Shown here one piece after another: positions 20,026 through 28,136 of a stretch of 64,000 nt of DNA. Within the stretch, counting starts at the first letter, position 1, and each line of letters begins with the position of its first letter. The notes beneath the pieces were generated by a model. That model saw nothing but the letters and a program-made list of their open reading frames with translations, made no database searches and had not been told where the DNA came from. This DNA is from Phycisphaerae bacterium (GTDB taxonomy: Bacteria > Chloroflexota > Anaerolineae > 4572-78 > J111). The stretch is from assembly GCA_028285035.1 (NCBI GenBank), contig JANQQF010000036.1, positions 1-64,000 of the forward strand, given 5' to 3'. Both the position numbers and the translations under genes were made by a program.

Positions 20026-22074
20026 ATGCACGTTTCTGTTGATGTAGGGGGAACCTTCACGGATGTGATTGTTCTGGATGAGAAGACGGGCCAGGTGAGG
20101 CTAGAAAAGGTTGAAACGGTCCCGCAGGACCCAGCCAGTGGGGTGTTGCAGGGCTTTAAGAAGGCCGAGGCGGCGCTGGATCAAGTGGATTTCTTTGTCC
20201 ACGGGACAACGCTTGGGATTAATGCGCTATTAACTCGGACCGGGGCCAAGGTCGCGATTGTTACCACGCATGGCTTCCGGGATGTGTATGAATTGGGCCG
20301 GACGGATCGAGATCCGATCTACGATTTTAAGTATCGTAAGCCAAAATCGCTCGTGCCGCGTCATCTGGTGTTTGAAATCGAAGAGCGAATGAATTACAAA
20401 GGGGAAATCCTCACCCCATTTAATCGTGAGAATGCCGTGCAAATTGCCCAGCGGATCAAGGAGAAGGATGTTCAGGCTGCGGCGATTTGTTTTTTACATA
20501 GCTATGCTAACCCTGATCACGAGCTGGCAATGGCGGTGGTGTTGCAAGAGATCTGCCCCGAGGTGTCGGTTACTCTCTCACACCAGCTCAATCGCGAGTA
20601 TCGCGAGTATGAACGAACCAGCACCACCGTTATTGACGCCTATGTGAAGCCGATTACCAAAACGTATCTGGATAAACTCGATGGAGCCTTGAGCCAAGGC
20701 AGCTTTAAGGGTAAATTCTTGCTCACTCGCTCAGGCGGTGGGGCGATGACCGTCACCTCGGCCAAAGAGCAGCCAGTGCATCTGGTTTTGTCCGGTCCAG
20801 CCGGAGGGGTGATTGGCGGGGCGTCGCTTAGTGAGCTGATTGGCTATAAAAATCTGATCACCATCGATATGGGCGGGACGAGCCTGGATGCCTCATTGAT
20901 TGTGGATGGGCAGGCTAGAGTTGAAAATGAGCAATCCTTCCAGACCCTGCCCGTTTCCATTCCCACGATTGATATTCATACGATTGGGGCAGGCGGCGGG
21001 AGTATTGCCTGGATTGATGATGGGGGGCACCTCCAAGTGGGGCCGCAAAGTGCGGGCGCGGTGCCGGGGCCAGCCTGTTACAACAAGGGTGGGGACCAAG
21101 CCACCTTTACTGATGCGACCCTCGCCATTGGCTATCTTGATCCTGATAACTTCCTTGGCGGTGAAATCAAGGTCGATACGGCGTTGACGGATAAAGCTAT
21201 CGGTGCCTTGGCCCAACAACTCAACCTCTCGACCGATGAAACCGCTGCTGGTATTCTACGAATCAGTGAAGCCAAAATTGCGGGGGCTGTCCGCGAGATT
21301 TCGATTGAGCGTGGCTACCATCCCAAAGACTTTGCGATGCTTGCGTTTGGTGGGGGTGGGGCTTTTGTGGCGGCCAGCGTCGCTCGCGAATTGGGCATTC
21401 CCAAAGTAATCGTACCCCCCGGTCCCGGCAATTTCTCCGCCTTTGGTATGTTGATGGTTGATGTTGTCCATGACTTTTCGCAAACGTATGTGATTGGTCT
21501 GGAGAATGTCGATATTGATACAGTGAATGACATCTATGCCAAGCTGCTGGCTGAGGGGCAAGCCGCCTTGGCTCGCGATGGCTTTGCTGATGACCAGCGG
21601 GCCTTCATCCCCTCCGCTCAGATGCGATACCAAGGGCAAGAGCATCCCGTCAACTTGCCGATGCCGGGCTATCAACTGGAAGCGTCCCAAATTGGCAGTA
21701 TTGTTGAGGCCTTCAACGCCGCTCACCAGCGACAGTATGGGCACAGTATGGACGATCCGGTGGAGATTGTTACCCTACGCCTCCGGGCCGTTGGATTACT
21801 ATCTCATCCGGATATTCCGAAAATTGAGGCTGGGACGGGGAGTGCAGATAACGCTCGCAAAGAAAGCCGTTCGGTCTATCGGCACGAGTTGGGCAAACAT
21901 ATCGATTATCATGTATATGATCGGGGCCGTTTGTTAAGTGCTGATCGCGTTGAGGGGCCAGCCATCATCGAGGAACCCAGCTCAACGACAATTCTACATA
22001 CGGGCGACGTGTTGACCGTTGGGGTTTATGGCGAGTTAGTGATTGATATTTCTGGAGGAGATGATAATGAGTAA
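20026..22074 (+). CDS. hyuA: HyuA-type hydantoinase/oxoprolinase, ATPase subunit
   Basis: This 682-aa protein belongs to the hydantoinase A / N-methylhydantoinase A / 5-oxoprolinase family. The N-terminal phosphate-binding motif DVGGTFTD lies at about residues 5-12, and a second ASKHA-type motif (IDMGGTSLD) near 285. Family members use ATP to activate the carbonyl of a lactam, hydantoin or ketone; HyuB completes the hydrolysis. ATG 20026 is chosen over ATG 20011 because AAGGAGG at 20015-20021 is an ideal ribosome-binding site for it. The last 8 bp overlap the hyuB start, indicating translational coupling. The sequence alone cannot separate hydantoinase, oxoprolinase and acetophenone or acetone carboxylase-like activity. 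Confidence 0.93.
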   Translation: MHVSVDVGGTFTDVIVLDEKTGQVRLEKVETVPQDPASGVLQGFKKAEAALDQVDFFVHGTTLGINALLTRTGAKVAIVTTHGFRDVYELGRTDRDPIYDFKYRKPKSLVPRHLVFEIEERMNYKGEILTPFNRENAVQIAQRIKEKDVQAAAICFLHSYANPDHELAMAVVLQEICPEVSVTLSHQLNREYREYERTSTTVIDAYVKPITKTYLDKLDGALSQGSFKGKFLLTRSGGGAMTVTSAKEQPVHLVLSGPAGGVIGGASLSELIGYKNLITIDMGGTSLDASLIVDGQARVENEQSFQTLPVSIPTIDIHTIGAGGGSIAWIDDGGHLQVGPQSAGAVPGPACYNKGGDQATFTDATLAIGYLDPDNFLGGEIKVDTALTDKAIGALAQQLNLSTDETAAGILRISEAKIAGAVREISIERGYHPKDFAMLAFGGGGAFVAASVARELGIPKVIVPPGPGNFSAFGMLMVDVVHDFSQTYVIGLENVDIDTVNDIYAKLLAEGQAALARDGFADDQRAFIPSAQMRYQGQEHPVNLPMPGYQLEASQIGSIVEAFNAAHQRQYGHSMDDPVEIVTLRLRAVGLLSHPDIPKIEAGTGSADNARKESRSVYRHELGKHIDYHVYDRGRLLSADRVEGPAIIEEPSSTTILHTGDVLTVGVYGELVIDISGGDDNE

Positions 22075-23785
22075 GATCGATCAAATTACCGTTGAAGTGA
22101 TGCACAACTATCTGCTGTCAGCCGCCCGGGAGATGAACCGAAACCTTACCCGAACTTCATACAATACCATCGTTTATGAGGTCCACGATTTTGGTCTTGG
22201 CATTTACGATCGCAAGGGGCGTCTGCTGGCTGAAGCGCCTGGTCTGGCTGTCTTTACCCGGGGTAATGATTATGGTTTGCAGAAGCTGATCGAATATCTC
22301 GGCGAAGATAATATTCATCCCGGCGACCTCATTTTGTTGAACTATCCCTATTGGAGTTCGGCCCACATCCTCGACGTGATGGCCACCTCTCCGATTTTCC
22401 ACGGGGATCGGCTGATGGGCTTTACGGCCGTCAAAATTCACTGGCTGGATTTGGGGCAAAAAGATCCAGGCTATGTCCTCGACTCGGTCTCAGTTTTCCA
22501 GGAAGGGCTGATTATGCCCTGCTTGAAAATATACAATCGGGGCGTTTTGAACAAAGAGCTTGAGGAGCTGATTCGCTTTAACAGCCGGATGCCTGATCGG
22601 GTGCTCGGTGATATGAACGCCCAAATCTCCTCCTGTCGGACGGGTGAGAAACGGGTGCAGGAGTTGATTGAGAAGTTCGGGCCAGATACCTACGAAGAAG
22701 CCATCGAAGAAATTCTCAATCATGGGGAACGGATTGCGCGGGCGCGTTTGGCCGAATTACCCAAAGGCACCTGGTCAGCGGAAGATTTTGTGGACGATGA
22801 TGGGATTAACAAAGATATTTTGGTCAAACTTAAGGCGACTGTGACCATTACCGATGATGAGATGGTCATCGATTGGGCCGGTTCTGACCCCGCGACCGAG
22901 GGGCCGATTAACCTGCCCATCGGTCTCACCGTCGGTATTTCCGGCTTGGCCTTCAAGGGCGTCACGACACCCGATACCCCCGCCAATGAGGGCAATTTCC
23001 GGCCGCTACGGGTCGAAGCGCCGCCTGGGAGTGTGATGCACGCCGTTCCGCCGATGCCAACGTTTACCTTGTGGACGGGTCTGCTCGCGATTGAAGTGGT
23101 GACAAAGGCCTTGGCCAAAGGGTTGCCTGATGTGGTCCCGGCTTGCTCCGGGGGGGACATTTTTTCGGTGATGGGCGTTGGTGTTCATCCAGATACGGGG
23201 CAGATGTGGCTTGAAGCCACCAATGAAGGGGTCGGTTTTGGGGCGCATGCGGGTGGCGATGGGGAGAATGGGATTATGCACCTGTCCGAACCGGGGTGTC
23301 GGAATAACCCGATCGAGATTTTGGAGACCAAAGCCCCTTGGTTGATCGAGAATTATCAACTGCGCCAAGACTCAGGGGGACCAGGTGAGCATCGGGGCGG
23401 GGTCGGAGTTACGCGTACCTACAAATTTTTGGCTGATTCGTCAGCCCTGACCTTGGTCAAAAAGACAAAAACCAAGCCCTGGGGAATGGCTGATGGGCAA
23501 GATGGGGGCAATGGTCACGTCGTCCTACGACCTGGCACGGATCGAGAAGAGGTCACGGGAATGGTGTACGAGAGTATGGCTCCTGGGGATGTCTTGGTCA
23601 ATAACTCTGGTGGCGGCGGTGGTTGGGGTAATCCCTTCAAGCGCGATCCCCAAAAGGTCTTAGCCGATGTTGAGGATGAGTATATTTCTTTGCAGGGGGC
23701 CGAGCGGGATTATGGCGTCGTGATTGATCCTGATACGATGACTGTTGACGAAGCCGCTACAACAGCGGCCCGTCAAGAGAAGTAA
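22067..23785 (+). CDS. hyuB: HyuB-type hydantoinase/oxoprolinase, catalytic partner subunit
   Basis: This 572-aa protein belongs to the hydantoinase B/oxoprolinase family (PF02538). Typical features are the N-terminal ITVEVM and REMNRNLTRTSYNT motifs, the NYPYWSSAHILD region, and the glycine-rich C-terminal motifs SGGPGEHRGG and NNSGGGGGWGNP. The frame is open from 22043, but ATG 22067 is the likely start because GGAGGA precedes it by about 8 bp. It overlaps the end of hyuA by 8 bp. The two subunits form an ATP-dependent amidohydrolase complex in the cytoplasm. The closest use could be in oxoproline, hydantoin or creatinine-derived carbon and nitrogen recycling; the true substrate is unknown. 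Confidence 0.93.
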   Translation: MSKIDQITVEVMHNYLLSAAREMNRNLTRTSYNTIVYEVHDFGLGIYDRKGRLLAEAPGLAVFTRGNDYGLQKLIEYLGEDNIHPGDLILLNYPYWSSAHILDVMATSPIFHGDRLMGFTAVKIHWLDLGQKDPGYVLDSVSVFQEGLIMPCLKIYNRGVLNKELEELIRFNSRMPDRVLGDMNAQISSCRTGEKRVQELIEKFGPDTYEEAIEEILNHGERIARARLAELPKGTWSAEDFVDDDGINKDILVKLKATVTITDDEMVIDWAGSDPATEGPINLPIGLTVGISGLAFKGVTTPDTPANEGNFRPLRVEAPPGSVMHAVPPMPTFTLWTGLLAIEVVTKALAKGLPDVVPACSGGDIFSVMGVGVHPDTGQMWLEATNEGVGFGAHAGGDGENGIMHLSEPGCRNNPIEILETKAPWLIENYQLRQDSGGPGEHRGGVGVTRTYKFLADSSALTLVKKTKTKPWGMADGQDGGNGHVVLRPGTDREEVTGMVYESMAPGDVLVNNSGGGGGWGNPFKRDPQKVLADVEDEYISLQGAERDYGVVIDPDTMTVDEAATTAARQEK

Positions 23786-23791
23786 AGGACC

Positions 23792-23852
23792 CTGATACGT
23801 GATGCGTGATCCGTGAAAATCATAGCTTGAGTTTTTTTACGTATCACGTATC
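23792..23852. repeat. Palindromic CGTGAT-type intergenic repeat, possible terminator
   Basis: TGATACGTGATGCGT (792-806 within 23 kb) pairs with ACGTATCACGTATCA (23838-23852), allowing one G-T pair. The loop carries a run of seven T residues, and the right arm is followed by CTCTCTTTTA. It sits between the converging hyuB and macro-domain genes and could end both transcripts. The internally repeated CGTGAT phrase suggests a dispersed genomic repeat family. Confidence 0.6.
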
Positions 23853-23900
23853 ACTCTCTTTTACTATGGAAGATACGGGAGAGCCGGAATAGTTTGTAGA

Positions 23901-24464
23901 CTATGCCAACATTTGTTGAACAGCCGCCACAAACTCTTTTGAGGTAGGCTCATCAATATTACAAAAGCGGATTTCTTTGAGGGTGGTGGTTGGGGTTTGG
24001 TCGAGGAAATCAAAGACCGCTTTGGTGATTACCCGAGCACAAAGATCTTTGGGACCACCAAAAATGCCAGAGGAGATACCGGGGATGGAGATTGAGGTGA
24101 GATTACGGTCATTGGCCAAGGTCAACGCGCTGGTGACGGCCTCAGCCAGTTTTTCTTCTTCATCGCCACTGCCCCAGACTGGTCCAACGGCGTGAATGAT
24201 TCGTTTTGCGGGAAGATTGCCGGGACCAGTGATGGCAGCTGTCCCGGTCGCGACTCGACCGTATTTGCGGATCCAGGCAAAGCTTTCAAGTTGAACATCT
24301 GGCCCCCCCCGCCGAACAATTGCGCCTGCCACGCCCCCACCGTGCATCAAGTTCTCATTCGCTGCATTCACGATTGCATCAACGGTTTCCTTCGTCAGGT
24401 CACCCGTGATAACCCGAATGGTTTGGCCTGTTGGGAGTATCTGCTCAAGTAGTTGGACGGTCAT
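23901..24464 (-). CDS. Macro-domain protein, probable ADP-ribosyl/O-acetyl-ADP-ribose hydrolase
   Basis: This 187-aa protein is a stand-alone macro domain of normal length. The ADP-ribose-binding motifs are clear: DAIVNAANENLMHGGGVAG near residues 29-47, with the catalytic-loop Asn and glycines, and ISIPGISSGIFGGP near 125-138. Homologues (YmdB/MacroD type) remove ADP-ribose from proteins or deacetylate O-acetyl-ADP-ribose. The gene is read leftward, converging with hyuB. No ADP-ribosyltransferase is visible nearby, so a housekeeping role in ADP-ribose turnover is more likely than an antitoxin role. Confidence 0.95.
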   Translation of the reverse strand: MTVQLLEQILPTGQTIRVITGDLTKETVDAIVNAANENLMHGGGVAGAIVRRGGPDVQLESFAWIRKYGRVATGTAAITGPGNLPAKRIIHAVGPVWGSGDEEEKLAEAVTSALTLANDRNLTSISIPGISSGIFGGPKDLCARVITKAVFDFLDQTPTTTLKEIRFCNIDEPTSKEFVAAVQQMLA

Positions 24465-24557
24465 TGGCTTAATCCCTTTGATAAATCATCTCGCAGAACG
24501 ATAAGTGGTGTTTGGTTGGTAATGATGTTAGGGATTAAATTGGGGCTAATTTTGGCC

Positions 24558-24764
24558 CTAACTATTCAACCCAGTTTCATTTTCATTGTCCATCTTGGCT
24601 ACACCGATTGCGTACATCATCCCAACAATGCCCCCAATGATTGCCCCAATGATGCCACCGACAATGGCCCCAATGGTAGAACTCGCGCATAGCCCAATGG
24701 CTAGAGCCAAGATGGTTGCTCCAATAATGGCTCCTACAATCATACTCACTACTTTTTTGTTCAT
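24558..24764 (-). CDS. Small glycine-zipper membrane protein
   Basis: This 68-aa protein is almost entirely two hydrophobic helices rich in GxxxG and IGG repeats (for example AIVGGIIGAIIGGIVG), with a short polar C-terminus. The frame could begin 18 bp upstream, but the minus-strand Shine-Dalgarno AAAGGGGG sits just before the ATG at 24764, so that start is chosen. It lies about 90 bp upstream of the macro-domain gene on the same strand. Glycine-zipper peptides often form membrane oligomers or act as small lipid-associated factors. No specific function can be assigned, and expression is unproven. Confidence 0.6.
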   Translation of the reverse strand: MNKKVVSMIVGAIIGATILALAIGLCASSTIGAIVGGIIGAIIGGIVGMMYAIGVAKMDNENETGLNS

Positions 24765-24834
24765 CAATCCCCCTTTGGTCACGCTGTGAGGTTGTACTTA
24801 GTGATTAGTAAATGGTAATTTGATTTATAGTTTC

Positions 24835-24968
24835 ATCTTTGCACTTTGTAGACATGGACAGGATTTATAGAATTATCAAGATTAAATAAAAGGTTTCATT
24901 CTGTAAATCCCGTAAATTCTGTCTAAATTTTGTCTTGAACTTAAGCGATTTATGGAAAGTGCAAAGAT
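24835..24968. repeat. MITE-like palindromic element of about 134 bp
   Basis: A perfect 13-bp terminal inverted repeat (ATCTTTGCACTTT at 24835-24847, its complement at 24956-24968) encloses a non-coding core. The core is itself palindromic: GACAGGATTTATAG near 24857 mirrors the segment ending AATTCTGTC near 24923. Elements built around GACAGGATTTA phrases recur in many bacterial genomes. No transposase is encoded, so it would depend on one elsewhere. It separates the small membrane protein gene from the 912-aa membrane protein gene. Confidence 0.7.
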
Positions 24969-24975
24969 AGTGTGA

Positions 24976-27714
24976 TTATTTATTCGCCACCCGAATGGTT
25001 ATAAAGTCGACCGCTGCGGCCAATGTCCGATTATCGGGCACCGCCCCGAGGCGGAGATAGGCTGATGTTTCGGGTGTACCGACAGCTTGCAGAGCCTGGC
25101 CAGGTGATGCCCCTTTGAGGCCGATGGCAGAAAATGGTACAGTTAATCCTTCTGTCGTCAAGCCCAAGCTTTGCAAAGCGGTCCAGGTATCAGGCGAGAA
25201 ATAAGTGGTAGCATCCGCACCCTGACTGCCTAAAATTATAATCTGACCACTTGCAATGCCCTGCACATACTCAACCAAAGCCGCTGCTTCAAATTCGTTG
25301 GCGGCGGTATCAAAACCACGTTGATCAATCACCTGACCATTTGTTGGATTGATTATGGCGATGTTGATCCCCCGGCGATGGGCTGAAGCATCACTGGCGT
25401 CTTGATCAAATCCAACAGTCATAAAGTTGAAGTCGACCCCACTGTTTACTTCGAGATCGACAGGCGTTTCGATGTCTGTCGTACCAATCGCTCGGTTGGC
25501 AGGTAGCACCTGACGCGGAGCGGCTGCATGCTCAAGGTGTAGTTTGAGGCGATTGAGGCCCTGCTGTAGTTGTTGTTCGGGGAGGGTGATCTCAATCGTT
25601 TGCCAATTTTCTTGCAAATCAAATCGTTCACTTAAGCGTTGCCCATTGATCGAAAATTGGACAACTTGCTGTGGGCTACCGGGATAGCTAAAGGGCGCAA
25701 TTTGCAATGAGATTTGCCGATCTCCAGCCCCGCGAACAGGGAAGAAGACCAACGCTTCATTGGCTGTAATCCAATTGGCTGTGGCGGAAAAGACGACTTC
25801 TTCTCCGGCCCAGCCCTCACCCCGATAGGCACGGGTGCTGGCCTCACCAAAGTCCAAGGTGAGTTCATCGGGGATAGGTGCTTGCTCGACGGCATAGGCC
25901 TTCACCCTAGGCGATGCGTACACCGGCTCTGGTTGGTGGGGGATGAGATCAAGGGCGGTCATCTGGGTGGCGAAAGCGGTGTCAAGGTAGGGCAATCGGT
26001 TGGGAATAGGGTCGTGGATCACTAAATATTTGATATTGTACAGAGCCATCAACTCAGCGGCCTGGGCACGGGCTTGTTCAAGAGTCGGCTCATCTGCCGT
26101 TTGATAAAGCTCAGCTAGGGTGATGGCCTCAAAAAGCGGAATGTTGCGGTAGTAATCAAATTTGAAGGCCGGATTACGGGAGGTATTGCCGCCAAGCATC
26201 GGGCGTGTGTGAGCCGCCTGGAAATATTGGAGCTGGGTGCGCTCGGAGCCAAGCGTACCATAGCTATTCCGCCAACCCAGTGGAAGTTGCATAATGGTGA
26301 AGTCGTCGGGTTCAGCCCCGATTTGATAATAGACATCGGGAATACGGGCATCTGTTAAACTGATCGGAGCGCTGTATTGGTCGAAGGTTAGAACAACGAG
26401 CAGAACAAGGCTGAGAATAGTTGTACTGGCGATGCCAACCTTGCTCACTCGGTTCGAGTATGTCTTGATAACCCAAAATGTCGCATAGCCAACTAAGACG
26501 GCTAAAGCCAATGTCAAGGGAATACCGAAACGATTGGGCACCCGATTGGCGTTGATCACTGGGATGTAGTGGAGTAAGGCAAAGGGCAAAGGGAAGGTGG
26601 CATCAATGCCATCAAGGTCGAAGCGATTGCGACCGTTTATGGTCAAGAGCGGGCCAAGACTGAGAATAGTGAAAACGATAACAGCCCACAACCAGGCGCG
26701 GCCTTCACGGCGGCGCAGAAAGAAACCAAGGAGAGCCAAAGCCAGAATCCCATAGCCAAGGAAAAGGGTGTTGGCGTCGCTAAAGCGGCTGTTGCCAGTG
26801 ATCACATCCCGTAATTCAGTCTGCCAATCCAACCCAGAGAGTGGGTGGAGCGGAGTCACGGTGACCAGACCCACCAAATCTGCGCTGAGCTTCAGCCCCT
26901 CGCCCCAGCCGGGTTCAGCATAAGCAGGATCAAGAAAGTCAGGCAACACGGCCAAAATGAAGGGCGCGGTCAGGATAAAGGTGATGACACCGATAGAGAC
27001 CAGTGATCCAATTAACCGGCCCGATTTTCGCCAGGGACGTTCTCCCAGAAGAAGAATAATCGTTAAAAATAGAAGAAAGACGCTAAAGGTGAGTTCGGCA
27101 TAGAGGCATAGGGCCGCGAACAAGCTGGTTAAAAAGATAGTTTTGAACTTGGGTTGTCGTATCGTTTTGAGCAGGAATAGGGCGTAGAAGGGAAACCATT
27201 GGATGGTCACGAAGTTGTAATGGCCAAGCGCGACATACATCATTCGGCTGGCGGAGAAGGCAAAGACCGTTCCCGCCAGCATTGCTGCGGCTTGATGTGT
27301 TAGTTTGGGTGTATTGTCCGTTGATGATGCTAATAAGTAGCGAACTAACAAATAGGTGCCGTATCCACTGGAGATGTAAGAAAAGAGCAGGGTTAAATTG
27401 TTTGCCAAAGGTAAGCTCAAGGCTAGCTGAAGGGGTAACCCAAATGCGGCATTGAATAAGTTGAAGGTGTAGGTTGTCAGGTTGATGCCTAGGGGAAAAA
27501 AGGTGAACTCTGTATAGAGTGGCATTTGGCCCAAGGTCAAAACACTATACTTGAGCCACCACATATTCCAGATAAAGGTTGACTCATCAAAAGCCCAGGT
27601 GGCTTCACCTGGGATGTGGGTGTTCAAATTTATAACTAACGGCCACGTAAAAATTAGTGATAATGCTGTATACAGGCCGATAACAATTAAGTGTGATCGA
27701 TAGGGTTTTTTCAT
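24976..27714 (-). CDS. Polytopic membrane protein with C-terminal ILEI/FAM3-like domain
   Basis: The N-terminal half (about residues 1-450) of this 912-aa protein has 10 or more hydrophobic helices, with an early acidic loop (EATWAFDEST) as in GT-C-fold glycosyltransferases and related YfhO-like proteins. A large extracytoplasmic half follows. About 655-740 is a beta-sandwich-like region (phrases such as VVQFSINGQRL), and about 780-885 resembles the ILEI/FAM3 domain (NIAIINPTNGQVI and RGFDT). A role in transferring a lipid-linked sugar to a surface glycan or protein is the best family-based guess. The donor and acceptor are unknown. The start ATG at 27714 has no clear Shine-Dalgarno sequence. 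The next gene is divergent, so its promoter should lie in 27715-27880. Confidence 0.85.
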   Translation of the reverse strand: MKKPYRSHLIVIGLYTALSLIFTWPLVINLNTHIPGEATWAFDESTFIWNMWWLKYSVLTLGQMPLYTEFTFFPLGINLTTYTFNLFNAAFGLPLQLALSLPLANNLTLLFSYISSGYGTYLLVRYLLASSTDNTPKLTHQAAAMLAGTVFAFSASRMMYVALGHYNFVTIQWFPFYALFLLKTIRQPKFKTIFLTSLFAALCLYAELTFSVFLLFLTIILLLGERPWRKSGRLIGSLVSIGVITFILTAPFILAVLPDFLDPAYAEPGWGEGLKLSADLVGLVTVTPLHPLSGLDWQTELRDVITGNSRFSDANTLFLGYGILALALLGFFLRRREGRAWLWAVIVFTILSLGPLLTINGRNRFDLDGIDATFPLPFALLHYIPVINANRVPNRFGIPLTLALAVLVGYATFWVIKTYSNRVSKVGIASTTILSLVLLVVLTFDQYSAPISLTDARIPDVYYQIGAEPDDFTIMQLPLGWRNSYGTLGSERTQLQYFQAAHTRPMLGGNTSRNPAFKFDYYRNIPLFEAITLAELYQTADEPTLEQARAQAAELMALYNIKYLVIHDPIPNRLPYLDTAFATQMTALDLIPHQPEPVYASPRVKAYAVEQAPIPDELTLDFGEASTRAYRGEGWAGEEVVFSATANWITANEALVFFPVRGAGDRQISLQIAPFSYPGSPQQVVQFSINGQRLSERFDLQENWQTIEITLPEQQLQQGLNRLKLHLEHAAAPRQVLPANRAIGTTDIETPVDLEVNSGVDFNFMTVGFDQDASDASAHRRGINIAIINPTNGQVIDQRGFDTAANEFEAAALVEYVQGIASGQIIILGSQGADATTYFSPDTWTALQSLGLTTEGLTVPFSAIGLKGASPGQALQAVGTPETSAYLRLGAVPDNRTLAAAVDFITIRVANK

Positions 27715-27776
27715 AGCGGGCTATGATAACATGGTTGAATTTTTCTGGAAAACTCGGCACGTTTTGGAAAATCTGT

Positions 27777-27812
27777 ATTTTGTCAATATTTTAGAATTAA
27801 TATTGACAAAAT
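27777..27812. promoter_or_regulatory. Perfect 14-bp inverted repeat, probable operator
   Basis: ATTTTGTCAATATT (27777-27790) is perfectly mirrored at 27799-27812, with an 8-bp spacer. The right arm contains the TTGACA -35 hexamer of the adjacent promoter. The position strongly suggests a dimeric repressor site controlling the rightward transcript, and possibly the divergent membrane-protein gene. Confidence 0.7.
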
Positions 27813-27831
27813 ATAGACACTGAGGTATAAT
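27803..27831 (+). promoter_or_regulatory. Consensus sigma70 promoter
   Basis: A -35 hexamer TTGACA at 27803-27808 and a -10 hexamer TATAAT at 27826-27831 are separated by exactly 17 bp. Both match the consensus fully. It drives the 65-aa gene at 27882 and possibly the epimerase and ABC genes behind it. Confidence 0.85.
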
Positions 27832-27881
27832 TTGTTGACAAAAGTGGGATAACACCTGCGTTTCTTGTCAAGGAGAAAACA

Positions 27882-28079
27882 ATGAAGTTAAAAATCATTG
27901 GAGATCAAGTGATGGTTTCGGTGCCATCAGAGATGCAGGCTAATGCGCCAGAATTACTAGAAGATATTTGGCGTGATGAATTCGCTAATAAAAATTACTT
28001 TCTTTTGGAAATGACCGAAGCTGTCCAAGATTTTGTTGAACGTGCCAAGTTGAATTGGCATATCTTGGTTTATCGTTAG
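27882..28079 (+). CDS. 65-aa protein of unknown function
   Basis: This small acidic protein has no recognisable family, signal peptide or membrane segment. Sequence phrases such as KLKIIGDQVMVSVP and NAPELLEDIWRDE suggest a short beta segment followed by helices. It is well supported as a real gene: AAGGAG at 27870-27875 precedes ATG 27882, and a perfect promoter lies about 50 bp upstream. It is followed by a 57-bp gap and the epimerase gene. It might be a small regulator acting on the adjacent inverted repeat, but no DNA-binding motif is evident. Confidence 0.75.
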   Translation: MKLKIIGDQVMVSVPSEMQANAPELLEDIWRDEFANKNYFLLEMTEAVQDFVERAKLNWHILVYR

Positions 28080-28136
28080 GTAACATTCCTGCCCGAATAA
28101 ACTAGGGCATTTCAATTCTTTTGGGAGGTATATCTT

